DNA of 64,000 nucleotides from JAYFQE01 sp034927345 (lineage in GTDB: Bacteria > Bacillota > Clostridia > Saccharofermentanales > UBA5734): assembly GCA_034927345.1 (NCBI GenBank), contig JAYFQE010000012.1:62001-126000 (forward strand), given 5' to 3'. The position numbers were made by a program, and so were the translations under genes. How positions within the stretch are numbered: position 1 is the stretch's first letter; each line of letters starts with the position of its first letter. Positions 52,601 to 61,847 of this stretch are shown here, in pieces. The notes beneath the pieces were generated by a model. It was given only the letters and a program-made list of their open reading frames with translations, searched no databases and had not been told where the DNA came from.

Positions 52601-53356
52601 ATGCGATATTTTGATTGTAATGCTTCTTTTGGCAGAAGAAGCCTTGTGATGCCAGGATCTTTTTATCTTAAAGAAGACCTGCTAAAAAAGATGGATGAAC
52701 TATCTATTGATCAAGCGTTGGTTTATCATGCTTTGGCTAAAGAATATGATCCCCGGACCGGCAATGAATTCTTGCAAAATGAATTAGCCGGCGAGACCCG
52801 ACTTCATCCGGTGTGGGCGGTCTTGCCTCACTATACCGGAGAGTTCGATCCGCCGGACGTGCTGATGCAAAAAATGCGTGAGCAGGGAATCAAGGCTGTA
52901 ACACTCTTTCCGGCGCCGTCGGTGCAGAATTTCAGCCTGTCCGAACTGAATTGCGGTTCCTTGTTCCAAATGCTGGAAACCTGGCAAATTCCCCTGCTGA
53001 TCGGTTTTGACCAGCTCGGCGGTTCCATGCAGGCTTTTGCCGGTCTGGTTGCCGCTCACCCGAACTTGCCGATTGTCCTGACACAGGTTAATTACCGGAT
53101 TGACCGCGATTTATATCCGCTCATGGACCGATACGAACATTTCTATCTGGAAACATCCGGATATAAAGTCTTTGAGGGCATTTCCCGTTTGTGCCGGCGT
53201 TTTGGCGCCCATCGTCTCCTGTTCGGCACCGGCATGCCGCAGACATCCGGCGCCGCGGCTGTCGGCTTATTGCGTTATGCGGATATTTCGGACGCAGAAA
53301 AGCAAATGATCGCCGCAGATAATCTGATCCGGCTTTTAGGAGGCGTCCGTTTATGA
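52601..53356 (+). CDS. amidohydrolase-like protein lacking the metal ligands (probable pseudoenzyme)
   Basis: 251 residues with the TIM-barrel amidohydrolase-2 outline but none of its catalytic residues. The N-terminal DxHxH is DCNASFG, the strand-5 His region reads LLIGFDQLGG, the strand-6 His region VLTQVNYRID, and the final Asp motif FGTDMP has become FGTGMP. It overlaps the next gene, an intact member, by ATGA, so the pair is likely an active/inactive heterodimer. ATG 52601 is 9 nt from AGGGAGG; the ATG at 52595 is only 3 nt from it. Confidence 0.78.
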   Translation: MRYFDCNASFGRRSLVMPGSFYLKEDLLKKMDELSIDQALVYHALAKEYDPRTGNEFLQNELAGETRLHPVWAVLPHYTGEFDPPDVLMQKMREQGIKAVTLFPAPSVQNFSLSELNCGSLFQMLETWQIPLLIGFDQLGGSMQAFAGLVAAHPNLPIVLTQVNYRIDRDLYPLMDRYEHFYLETSGYKVFEGISRLCRRFGAHRLLFGTGMPQTSGAAAVGLLRYADISDAEKQMIAADNLIRLLGGVRL

Positions 53357-54156
53357 AAACTTTAGCGGAAAAAGCTTTGCAAGGGGAACCGCTCGATGAC
53401 ATAACGATCATCGACGCCCATAATCATATTGGTTGCTGGTCGGCTTTTTATGTTCCGGGCGGCGGGACGATCGAGCAGATGATCCGCCGCGCCGATTGCC
53501 TGGGCATCGACAAGCTTTGTATTACGGCGCACGCGTCGATCGGTCCTGATTATGTTTATGGCAACGACATGGTTTTTGATGCCATTCAAAAATATCCCGA
53601 TCGTGTGATCGGGTATGTAACCGTCAACCCTAATTATCCGGAGGATATGCGCCACGAACTGGACCGCTGCTTTAGCCGTCCCGGTTTCCGGGCAATTAAG
53701 CTTCATCCGGGCTGCCATAGCAGGGAAGTCGATTATCGGACTTACGCGCCGGCTTATGAACTGGCCAATGAACGTAGCCTGACGATCCTGATTCACACCT
53801 GGGGCCGCGCCGATGTGGTTGCCGTTGACCGTCTGGCTTCCCGGTATCCCCGGGCCAATTTCATCATTGCGCATATGGGCGGCGATCAATTGGTCATGGA
53901 GCAATCGCTCGATATCATCAACAGCCATGACAATGTTTATGGCGATCTGGCCATTTCCACACCGCAGGAAAGCAATGTCGAGTATTTTGTACAAACTGCC
54001 GGCTCGAAAAAGATCATTTTCGGCACCGATATGCCCTTCTATGATCCGAGTTTTACCCTGGCGCGAACAGCCGCCGCCCAGATACCCCTGGAAGCAAAAA
54101 AAGACATCTTCGCCGGCAATATCAGCCGCTTGCTTGGCCGGATCCCGGAGCTGTAA
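53353..54156 (+). CDS. amidohydrolase-2 family metal-dependent hydrolase
   Basis: 267 residues with the complete catalytic set: IDAHNHIG (HxH), IKLHPGCHS, LIHTWG, IAHMGG, and FGTDMPF (Asp). The family includes lactonases and decarboxylases, such as L-fuconolactonase relatives and gamma-resorcylate decarboxylase. It is translated in an ATGA overlap from a degenerate paralogue. The fucosidase gene 246 bp downstream makes a sugar lactone a reasonable guess, but this is not established. Confidence 0.85.
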   Translation: MKTLAEKALQGEPLDDITIIDAHNHIGCWSAFYVPGGGTIEQMIRRADCLGIDKLCITAHASIGPDYVYGNDMVFDAIQKYPDRVIGYVTVNPNYPEDMRHELDRCFSRPGFRAIKLHPGCHSREVDYRTYAPAYELANERSLTILIHTWGRADVVAVDRLASRYPRANFIIAHMGGDQLVMEQSLDIINSHDNVYGDLAISTPQESNVEYFVQTAGSKKIIFGTDMPFYDPSFTLARTAAAQIPLEAKKDIFAGNISRLLGRIPEL

Positions 54157-54402
54157 ACCCGGACCGGATCCGCAGGAATATGCCCTGGGCTGTCCGGTTG
54201 ATGTTGAATTGCCCGAATCGGTAAAACAAGGCAATAAGCGTTGTCTGATGCAGGTAACCCGGATTAGGGAAACTGAAGAAACGAATGGCGGCACAAGAAA
54301 CGCATTGCTGTAAAAGTGGCAAGAAAATCATCAATCCTTACCTTGTTTCGAAAGATAAGCCGCTGTACGATAAAGGCTATTCGATCGGAGGGGGACTATA
54401 AC

Positions 54403-55632
54403 ATGAAGGCTAAATCAATCAGGAAACAGCAGCTGGATTTTCTGAACTGGGAATTTGGCGTTTTTTTCCATTTTGGCATCCGGACATTTTACGAAGGTCA
54501 TAAGGACTGGGATCTGCAGTCCATGCCTCTGGAAGGATTCAATCCGACCGAATTGAACTGTGAACGCTGGATTGCCGATATCAAAGAGGCCGGAGCCGCT
54601 TATGCCATCCTGGTCTGTAAACATCATGACGGTTTTGCCAATTGGCCGTCGCGCTATACCGAGTATTCAGTCGCGCATACGCCCTGGAAGAATGGCCGGG
54701 GCGATGTGGTGCGCGAGTTTGTCGAAGCCTGCCGCAAATATGATGTGAAAGTCGGCCTCTATTATTCGCCGGCTGAATTCGGGTCGAAAAATAAATCAGC
54801 TCAGGAATATGACGATTACTTTATCAACCAAATCAGCGAACTGTTGACCGGATACGGCAGGATCGACTATCTGTGGTTCGACGGCTGCGGCAGTGAAAAC
54901 CACCAATATGATACCGGACGCATCACCCAGGTCATCCGCTCCCTGCAGCCGGACATCTTGATCTTCAACATGTGGGATCCGGATACGCGCTGGGCGGGCA
55001 ATGAATCAGGCATCGCCCAATCGCCAAACCGGAACTGGGTTTCTGATCTGGACTTTTCCATACAAACGATAATCAAGGAAAAACTGGATCAAATACGCTT
55101 CCTGCCGGTCGAATGCGACTGCCGTCTGCGGCTGCATAATTGGTTTTACAGCGACCGGGATGAAGACACGGTAAAATCCGTGGATGAATTATTAGGATTA
55201 TATGAGCTGTCCGTTGGCCGGGGCGCCAACTTGCTGCTCAATGTCGGCCCCGACCGGCGCGGGCTCCTGCCGGACAAAGACAGCCGGCATATCAAGGAAT
55301 TTGGCGCCGAAATCCGACGCCGTTATGCCAAGCCGCTGGCCGAATCCTTTATTCGGGAAGATGGATTTTATACGATAAAGACAGAAGAGCCGATTCTGGT
55401 AAACCAGATCGTTGCCGCAGAAGATATGACAGCCGGCGAAAAAACCGGCGCATACCGAATTCAGATTCATCCCTTTGCCAATGGCGCGCCGATTACCGTT
55501 TACCGCGGTGAGATAATCGGGCATAAAGCCATTTGCTCCTTCCCGGCCGTTCTGACGAAAAAAATCGATCTGGTTCTGGAAGACGGAGCCGGCGATGCCC
55601 GGATCGTCCGGATGTCGGCTTACCGGGTATAA
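54403..55632 (+). CDS. GH29 alpha-L-fucosidase
   Basis: 409 residues. GH29 landmarks are FGVFFHFGIRTF, VCKHHDGFANWPS (substrate-binding His pair), GRGDVVREFVEACRKYDVKVG, and the nucleophile in YLWFDGCG (D160). The C-terminal domain is a short beta-sandwich. There is no signal peptide, so fucosylated oligosaccharides would be cleaved after import. GGAGGGGG precedes ATG 54403. A weak promoter (TTGTTT-N17-TACGAT, 54343-54371) with an upstream GGCAAGAA motif suggests activator-dependent expression, perhaps by the AraC sensor that follows. Confidence 0.93.
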   Translation: MKAKSIRKQQLDFLNWEFGVFFHFGIRTFYEGHKDWDLQSMPLEGFNPTELNCERWIADIKEAGAAYAILVCKHHDGFANWPSRYTEYSVAHTPWKNGRGDVVREFVEACRKYDVKVGLYYSPAEFGSKNKSAQEYDDYFINQISELLTGYGRIDYLWFDGCGSENHQYDTGRITQVIRSLQPDILIFNMWDPDTRWAGNESGIAQSPNRNWVSDLDFSIQTIIKEKLDQIRFLPVECDCRLRLHNWFYSDRDEDTVKSVDELLGLYELSVGRGANLLLNVGPDRRGLLPDKDSRHIKEFGAEIRRRYAKPLAESFIREDGFYTIKTEEPILVNQIVAAEDMTAGEKTGAYRIQIHPFANGAPITVYRGEIIGHKAICSFPAVLTKKIDLVLEDGAGDARIVRMSAYRV

Positions 55633-55656
55633 CCAGCGATAACCTGAGTAAATTGT

Positions 55657-55686
55657 TTGACGTTTTTCGGGCTTATGCAGTATACT
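55657..55686 (+). promoter_or_regulatory. promoter of the second AraC membrane sensor
   Basis: TTGACG (55657-55662), an 18-bp spacer and TATACT (55681-55686). The -10 element is also the first half of the inverted repeat at 55681-55707. Confidence 0.6.
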
Positions 55687-55707
55687 CTGGATGCAATCCA
55701 GAGTATA
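55681..55707. promoter_or_regulatory. 12-bp perfect inverted repeat overlapping the sensor promoter
   Basis: TATACTCTGGAT (55681-55692), GCA, ATCCAGAGTATA (55696-55707). It covers the -10 element and transcription start and has no T tract, so an operator is more likely than a terminator. It also makes the unsupported ATG at 55715 nearly leaderless, so translation probably starts at 55757. Confidence 0.65.
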
Positions 55708-55756
55708 TTTCATTATGGACAAAGCAGCGGAGAATAACCGGCGGAAAGGACGAGGC

Positions 55757-58051
55757 GTGTTAAAAGGGCATCATATCTGGACGAATACGCTATTCATCAA
55801 ATTGTCCTTATTAACGGTCTTGCTGACAATCGGTTCGGTGCTTCTGGCCGGTATGGTTCCCTATATTTATCTGGACAAACAGATGGATTCGGATGTGAAA
55901 CAATATAATTCGCAAAAACTGACTTACGTCAAGGATACGATGGACAATATGGTCTTTTCGCGGATTATGTTTTCTGTTAAAGATTTTGTTGTTCTCGACA
56001 ATATGTACGACGTGATTGACGAGGTAAGCGGGAAAGCCAATTACTCCGGGATTAAGAGCCTTTATGAACTGCTGAATAAGAAGCTGGCTTCCTATACCGG
56101 GATTATTTCCAATATCGCTTTATATTACCAAGAAGATGAAATTTTACTATCGACCTCGTCAGGCGTGAAATTTCTCAAAGACACCGGTACGGCCTTGCCG
56201 TATGACACTGAATGGATCAAATATGTGAACAGCCAGGCAGGCGCCAATACACTGCAGTGGATCGGCACCCGGGATGTGCCCAATCTTAAATATGTCGGCC
56301 TGCCGCTGACCGATAAGAGCTTTTCCCTGATCGTTCCGTTGCGTCATGGCGCTCAAGAACCGATTTATGCCTGTTTCAGCGTTTCTGAAGAATTGGTTGT
56401 CGGGTTATTCGATCAAATCAACCCGGATGGACAGATGGGAATTTATCTGGTCGAACAGAATGGCAATGCTATTGTCGGAACCGATATGTCGGACCAGATC
56501 GCGGCTGCCATATCCCGTTTATGGCCGGCGGTGACAAGCGATAAATCCCTGATCCTGGACGATAAACCATCAGATACTACGCTTTGCGTCGCTAAATCCG
56601 AATATACGGACTGGTATTATATTCTAGCTGTGCCGAATTCGTTTTATTACCAGAAAAACGGCATGTTCAGCCACCTGGTTTTACTGGCTTGTGTGATCAT
56701 TGCTTTGCTGGTGATGATTATCGGCGTGCCTGTTATTTTAAAAATGACATACCCGTTTGGCCGTCTGGTAGAAAATGTCAAGTCGTCTTTTCATTCAGAT
56801 GCGTCGCTTAAGACGAAGAATGATTTTAACCTGCTGGAAAACGCTTTTACAAACTTGATTGTGGAAAACGATTTGCAGAAAAACCTCTTGACTGATAACC
56901 GGGCTTTGATGCGGCAAAACCTTTATCAAATTCTTCTTGAGGGCAAAGGAGCAACGCCTTCCGATATTGAAACGTGCATGAAATTCCTTGGCATCCGATT
57001 GGACAAGGCTTTGTTTACCGTTGTGGCCTTACGCTTCAACATGATGTCGGACAAGACGGCGGCGCCTGATATGGGGGCTTTCGAAGCCGTTCTCGCCAGC
57101 TGCCGCCAGACCGGGACAGTTTTGGACGCAGAGTTTTTGCCGGTCCAGTATATAGGCGGTTTCTTTTCCATGGTCATCAATTATGATGAAACCGAAGCGT
57201 TGAAGCTGATCCCGTTTTGCGAGAAATTGAACGCAGCGCTGGAAGACGCCATGCTGTCAGCTTGCTGTATGGGAATCGGCGGCACCTATAAATGGATCGG
57301 CGATATTCATAAAACGCAGAATGAAGCCGGGCAAGCCCTGCGTTATGCGGCTTATTATCCGAACATTCGCCTTTTCCCCTATGAAAAGACAAAGACCTGG
57401 GATCAGAATGATATCTTTGACGAGTCCCTTCTGACCAACCTGATCCGAAATATTAATGCGCATCATGCTGATAATGTTAAATTCTATCTGAAGGCGCTCA
57501 ACACATCGATTACGGAAAACCACCTGGCTTATCCAACAACGCTATCGTTGGTCAGCCGGATTATTGTGACGGCAGAGCAAGTCGCTAAAGCGAATAAACT
57601 GGATCTGGGCGAGCTGTTCAGCCGGCCTCTGGCCGAACAGATCAACGCCTATTTCTTTTTAAGTGATATTTTCAAGTGCCTTGAGACCACGGTGACGCAA
57701 ATCCTGTCTTACGCGGACACGACAAATCTCAACCGTTCGGGCAATTATGCTGAGAAAGCGTTGACCTATCTTCATAATAATTATCACAAGGATATTTCCA
57801 TCCAGGATATTGCCGATGAGCTGAAAATCAGCCGCTATCATCTGTGCCGGGTATTCAAGGAGACGCAGAATATTACCTTGATCGAATATCTGTCCGAACT
57901 GCGCATGGCCCGGGCAAAGGAGCTTCTGGAAACCAGTAATATGAATGTCAATGATATTGCGGAGATGGTTGGATTTAATAATACCGCTTATTTCAACAAA
58001 CGATTTAAACAGGCTTATGGCGTAACTCCATCGCAGATCCGGCATCAGTAA
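55757..58051 (+). CDS. membrane sensor/AraC-family regulator of the second ABC operon
   Basis: 764 residues from the GTG at 55757, which has AAAGGA 6 nt upstream; an ATG at 55715 has no such site. The layout is like the protein at 20904: membrane segment near the N terminus (LFIKLSLLTVLLTIGSVLLA), a Cache-like extracytoplasmic domain, a second segment at about 320-345 (LVLLACVIIALLVMIIGVPV), and a C-terminal AraC domain (SIQDIADELKISRYHLCRVF, VNDIAEMVGFNNTAYFNKRF). It should sense an extracellular sugar and activate the permease operon that follows. It ends before a strong terminator. Confidence 0.9.
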   Translation: MLKGHHIWTNTLFIKLSLLTVLLTIGSVLLAGMVPYIYLDKQMDSDVKQYNSQKLTYVKDTMDNMVFSRIMFSVKDFVVLDNMYDVIDEVSGKANYSGIKSLYELLNKKLASYTGIISNIALYYQEDEILLSTSSGVKFLKDTGTALPYDTEWIKYVNSQAGANTLQWIGTRDVPNLKYVGLPLTDKSFSLIVPLRHGAQEPIYACFSVSEELVVGLFDQINPDGQMGIYLVEQNGNAIVGTDMSDQIAAAISRLWPAVTSDKSLILDDKPSDTTLCVAKSEYTDWYYILAVPNSFYYQKNGMFSHLVLLACVIIALLVMIIGVPVILKMTYPFGRLVENVKSSFHSDASLKTKNDFNLLENAFTNLIVENDLQKNLLTDNRALMRQNLYQILLEGKGATPSDIETCMKFLGIRLDKALFTVVALRFNMMSDKTAAPDMGAFEAVLASCRQTGTVLDAEFLPVQYIGGFFSMVINYDETEALKLIPFCEKLNAALEDAMLSACCMGIGGTYKWIGDIHKTQNEAGQALRYAAYYPNIRLFPYEKTKTWDQNDIFDESLLTNLIRNINAHHADNVKFYLKALNTSITENHLAYPTTLSLVSRIIVTAEQVAKANKLDLGELFSRPLAEQINAYFFLSDIFKCLETTVTQILSYADTTNLNRSGNYAEKALTYLHNNYHKDISIQDIADELKISRYHLCRVFKETQNITLIEYLSELRMARAKELLETSNMNVNDIAEMVGFNNTAYFNKRFKQAYGVTPSQIRHQ

Positions 58052-58088
58052 TATGGCGGGCTGATATAGCACCTTGCCCAATCCGGAA

Positions 58089-58129
58089 GCGTTCTGACTG
58101 CCGCAAACAGTCAGAACGCACTATTTTTT
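58089..58129 (+). terminator. intrinsic terminator after the AraC sensor
   Basis: GCGTTCTGACTG (58089-58100) and CAGTCAGAACGC (58108-58119), a perfect 12-bp stem with a 7-nt loop, then ACTATTTTTT. Confidence 0.85.
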
Positions 58130-58136
58130 CATGATG

Positions 58137-58187
58137 GCAAGAATCTGCAAGCCTCCGATAGCAATACAGTGCAAGAATGGCAAGAAT
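58137..58187 (+). repeat. three GCAAGAAT direct repeats, candidate AraC binding sites
   Basis: GCAAGAAT occurs at 58137-58144, 58171-58178 and 58180-58187, the last ending 6 bp before the -35 element of the ABC operon promoter. That is a typical activator position. A related GGCAAGAA lies at 54318, upstream of the fucosidase. Confidence 0.55.
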
Positions 58188-58193
58188 GCTCAT

Positions 58194-58222
58194 TTGACAG
58201 CCGGTATACCGCGGCATAGCAT
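58194..58222 (+). promoter_or_regulatory. promoter of the second ABC transporter operon
   Basis: TTGACA (58194-58199), a 17-bp spacer and TAGCAT (58217-58222), about 44 bp before the TTG start. It has a perfect -35 and a poor -10. Confidence 0.65.
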
Positions 58223-58265
58223 TTGGACAGACAAACACTGTGACGAAAACGGGCGGAGGTAAGCA

Positions 58266-59228
58266 TTGAAACAGATGGGACGACAGCCGGTATGGATAAG
58301 GCAAATGAAACCTCAGACTATAGGCGTTTTCCAACGCTATATCAAGAATTATCAACTCTTGCTCATGTTGCTGCCGACGATTTTTTGCCTTTTGATTTTT
58401 AATTATGCGCCGATTTACGGATTGATTATTGCCTTTAAAGATTACTCCATTTCTAAAGGCATTCTGGACAGCAGATGGGTGGGCTTTGAGAATTTCCGCA
58501 AATTATTTATTACGCCCAGTTTTTCGGAGGTTTTCCGCAATACAATCTGGATCAGTTTCCTACGGATCCTCTTTGGCTTTCCTGCGCCGATCCTTCTGGC
58601 GCTGCTTCTTCATGAGATAAAAATCACCGGATATAAAAAAGCGGTCCAGACGATCAGCTATATGCCCTATTTCTTGTCCTGGGTCGTTCTGGGCGGACTC
58701 TTCATGCAGGTTCTTTCGCCCTCCGGCGGTCTGGTCAACCAGATTATCGCCTTCTTCGGCGGTACGCCGATTTATTTTCTAGCCGATACGACCTTCTTTG
58801 TCCCCATGCTGATTGTAACCGGTATCTGGCAGAGCGTCGGCTGGGGCAGCATTATTTATCTGGCGGCGATCACCTCGATCAATACGGAGCTCTACGAAGC
58901 GGCGGTTGTGGACGGCGCCGGCCGTTTTAAACAGATGCTTCACATTACGCTGCCGGGAATTTTACCGGTAATATCCGTCATGTTTATCCTGCAAAGCGGC
59001 AATTTGATCAACGCGGGCTTTGATCAGATCTTCAACCTGTATAATTCATCGGTTTATAAAGTAGCCGATATTCTGGATACCTATGTTTACCGCCGCGGCC
59101 TGATCGACATGAAATACAGCTTTTCCGCTGCCGTCGGGCTTTTTAAGAACATCATATCCTTTGCCCTGGTCATTGTAACCAACGTCATTGTCAAAAAGAT
59201 GAATTCAGGAGAAAATGGCATATGGTGA
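58266..59228 (+). CDS. ABC sugar transporter permease, LplB type
   Basis: 320 residues, about six membrane segments, EAA loop ELYEAAVVDGAGRFKQMLHI. The TTG start is decided by GGAGG 6 nt upstream; an ATG three codons later is 15 nt away. It is the first gene of the second transporter operon and overlaps the next permease by 7 bp. It is related to the permease at 23471 but clearly diverged. Confidence 0.9.
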   Translation: MKQMGRQPVWIRQMKPQTIGVFQRYIKNYQLLLMLLPTIFCLLIFNYAPIYGLIIAFKDYSISKGILDSRWVGFENFRKLFITPSFSEVFRNTIWISFLRILFGFPAPILLALLLHEIKITGYKKAVQTISYMPYFLSWVVLGGLFMQVLSPSGGLVNQIIAFFGGTPIYFLADTTFFVPMLIVTGIWQSVGWGSIIYLAAITSINTELYEAAVVDGAGRFKQMLHITLPGILPVISVMFILQSGNLINAGFDQIFNLYNSSVYKVADILDTYVYRRGLIDMKYSFSAAVGLFKNIISFALVIVTNVIVKKMNSGENGIW

Positions 59229-60133
59229 GTATAATGATGAAAAGAAAACATTCCGGCGGTATTCAAACGGGCAAAACAGAATTATTCTTTGATATCCTGA
59301 TTGGATTTCTTCTTCTGTTGTTCAGCTTGACCGTCATTCTGCCTTTCTGGTATCTGCTGGCTCAGTCGTTTGACCAGATGGGCAATATGTCGGGAACGGA
59401 TTTCTATTTATGGCCGCGGTCTTTTACTTTTGCCAATTACAGCATCATTTTACATAACAAATATATCTGGGCAGGTTATGCCAATACTTTGTTACGAACG
59501 ATTCTGGGCACGGTTCTGACTTTGTTCTGCACAACGATGGGCGCCTATACACTATCAAAAAAATACTTCCCGCACCACACCTTCTGGTCGTTCTTTGTCA
59601 TCCTGACGATGTTTTTCGGCGGCGGCCTGATCCCGACTTATTTATGGATCAATCAACTGGGCCTGATCGACAATCGTATGGTTCTCATCCTGCCCAGCCT
59701 GGTTGGCGCTTATAATCTGGTTTTGGTCCGTAATTTTATGCTGCAGATCCCGGCGGAACTGGAAGAAAGTGCGCGGTTGGACGGCGCCGGTGATTTCCGG
59801 ACCTTTCTCAGCATTGTGCTGCCGGTATCCAAGCCGATTCTGGCGACAGTCGCGCTCTGGGTCGCGGTGGGCCACTGGAATTCCTGGTTTGACTGTCTGC
59901 TCTATATCCGGGATCCAAACAAACTGGTCGTGCAGGTCGTTCTGCAGCGCATCATCATTCAGGGCACCGATAAAATGCTGCTGGATAAATCTCAACAGCT
60001 CGAGTTTGACGCCCGCCCGGAAATGATTAAAGCCGCTTGTATTTATGTTACGACTCTGCCGATTTTATGTGTTTATCCGTTTTTACAGAAGTACTTTGTC
60101 AAGGGCATTTATGTTGGGTCTTTAAAAGGGTGA
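59222..60133 (+). CDS. ABC sugar transporter permease, LplC/YtcP type
   Basis: 303 residues, six membrane segments, EAA loop ELEESARLDGAGDFRTFLSI, and the C-terminal signature FLQKYFVKGIYVGSLKG. It overlaps the previous gene by 7 bp, so the two permeases are translated in step. AGGAG lies 10 nt before ATG 59222. Confidence 0.92.
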   Translation: MVSIMMKRKHSGGIQTGKTELFFDILIGFLLLLFSLTVILPFWYLLAQSFDQMGNMSGTDFYLWPRSFTFANYSIILHNKYIWAGYANTLLRTILGTVLTLFCTTMGAYTLSKKYFPHHTFWSFFVILTMFFGGGLIPTYLWINQLGLIDNRMVLILPSLVGAYNLVLVRNFMLQIPAELEESARLDGAGDFRTFLSIVLPVSKPILATVALWVAVGHWNSWFDCLLYIRDPNKLVVQVVLQRIIIQGTDKMLLDKSQQLEFDARPEMIKAACIYVTTLPILCVYPFLQKYFVKGIYVGSLKG

Positions 60134-60194
60134 CAATCGGCGGCAACGCCGGTTCATGGTTAACGGTCACAACATTATTTTGGGAGGAAAGAGC

Positions 60195-61838
60195 ATGTTT
60201 AAACGAATCACGGTTTTTGCACTCGTCATCGCCATGCTTGCTTTGGCAAGCTGCGCATCGCCAGCCGCCACCGGCAGCAGTCAGACGGTTGGAACAACAG
60301 CGGAGACTGCCGCCGCGACATCCGCTGCCGCGACAACAACGCAGCCGGCGGAAAAGTACACTTATGAGATCGTCCAGGGATTGCTGGCGCCGGTCGAAGA
60401 AAATGCTCCGATGATCAAGTACTGGGAAGATCAATTTGGCGTTGATTTCGTTATCGATTATGTAGAATCGGCTAAACTGACGGAAATCATGCCGCTGCGT
60501 TTTGCTTCGCAGGAAATTCCGGACGTTATTACCAATCTGGGGTATTCTACTTTTTATGACCTGGTAAATGAAGGAATCGCCGGTACCTGGACCGAGGAAT
60601 TCTTGCGGTCGTCGGCGCCGGATATTGCCAAGCACCTTGACGAGCTGGGCGATGATGCCTGGGCGATCAGCAAGCATGACAACGGCGAGATGTTTACGAT
60701 CCCCGGTGTCAACGCCGAATATATGTACGGTTCCGCTATCATCTGGCGGGATTCCTGGCTGAAAAAAGTCGGGGAGAGTATCCCGAAAACCTTGGCCGAC
60801 GCGGAACGCGTTCTGTATAAATTCCGCAATGACGATCCTGACGGCAACGGCCAGAAAGACACCTATGGCTTATCGCAGGACGGCATGACCCAGATCTTCG
60901 GCGCCTGCGGCGCGCCGATGTCTACTTTGTTCGGCGCCAACGGCGACAAAGTCAGCAACTGGATTAAAGACGAAAATGGCAATATGGTTTATTCCAGCGT
61001 CGCTTCCGGAGCGAAAGAAGCTCTGACAATTCTGGCCAAATGGTATAAAGACGGCGTTGTCGATCCGGAATTTATCACCGGTGAAAACAAAGGCGGCTAC
61101 TGGGCGATCAGCCATGCTTTCTGCAACGGCCGGATCGGTTTTACGACCCGCGGCATCAACAATCATTGGCGTTTGCCGGAAAATCTCCAGACCGGCACGG
61201 CAGCATTTGCCAACCAGGAGCTTTTCATGCAGAATTATCCCGGCGAAACCTATGATTTCGGTTACCCGCTGGAAGGCAAAGACGGCACGCGCTGGAGCGG
61301 CTTCCGCAGCTACGCGTTCTGGTCCTGCTTTGCGAAGAAAATGACCGATGACCAGGGCAAGTTTGCCAAATTTCTCCAGATCATCGAGAAAGTCAACGGT
61401 TATACCAAGCCGGAAGATTATCTGACAGCACGCTTTGGCATCGAAGGCACCAACTGGGATTATGACGCCAATCATGTGCCGCAGTCCAAGGACGGCTTTA
61501 AAACGGCAGAAGAACTAACCGCCATCGGCGGCGGGACCGTCTTTACTTTCGCCAACAACTATGTGGCGTCCAATCTGCTCAATCCCTCCTATTCCGAATG
61601 GCGCGATAAAATGTACGCGGATCCGGAACGCAGCGAGGTCTGGAAAAACTACATCACCCGTCCGCTTCCTTCGGCAACCGACTACCAGAGCGAGCTGGAC
61701 AAGATTATCGACGAAGGTTATGTCAGCATCATAACCGGTGAAAAACCAGTCAGCTATTTTGATGAACTGGTGGCTGCCTGGAAAAAAGCCGGCGGCGACA
61801 TCCTGACTCAAGAAGCCAACGACATGGTTAAAGAATGA
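60195..61838 (+). CDS. extracellular solute-binding lipoprotein of the second ABC system
   Basis: 547 residues. Signal peptide with lipobox LASC (Cys20), an Ala/Thr-rich linker (about 21-55), then a family-1 binding domain with a Ca-binding-like NDDPDGNGQKDTYG segment typical of LplA-type proteins. GGGAGG precedes ATG 60195. With its two permeases it forms a second ATPase-less importer. Two hairpins follow. Confidence 0.9.
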   Translation: MFKRITVFALVIAMLALASCASPAATGSSQTVGTTAETAAATSAAATTTQPAEKYTYEIVQGLLAPVEENAPMIKYWEDQFGVDFVIDYVESAKLTEIMPLRFASQEIPDVITNLGYSTFYDLVNEGIAGTWTEEFLRSSAPDIAKHLDELGDDAWAISKHDNGEMFTIPGVNAEYMYGSAIIWRDSWLKKVGESIPKTLADAERVLYKFRNDDPDGNGQKDTYGLSQDGMTQIFGACGAPMSTLFGANGDKVSNWIKDENGNMVYSSVASGAKEALTILAKWYKDGVVDPEFITGENKGGYWAISHAFCNGRIGFTTRGINNHWRLPENLQTGTAAFANQELFMQNYPGETYDFGYPLEGKDGTRWSGFRSYAFWSCFAKKMTDDQGKFAKFLQIIEKVNGYTKPEDYLTARFGIEGTNWDYDANHVPQSKDGFKTAEELTAIGGGTVFTFANNYVASNLLNPSYSEWRDKMYADPERSEVWKNYITRPLPSATDYQSELDKIIDEGYVSIITGEKPVSYFDELVAAWKKAGGDILTQEANDMVKE

Positions 61839-61847
61839 TTTGAAAAG

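Noticed and set aside
54157..54402. A small gene between the amidohydrolase and the fucosidase.
   Set aside because: No open frame has both a ribosome site and plausible codon use; the gap is better read as a control region.
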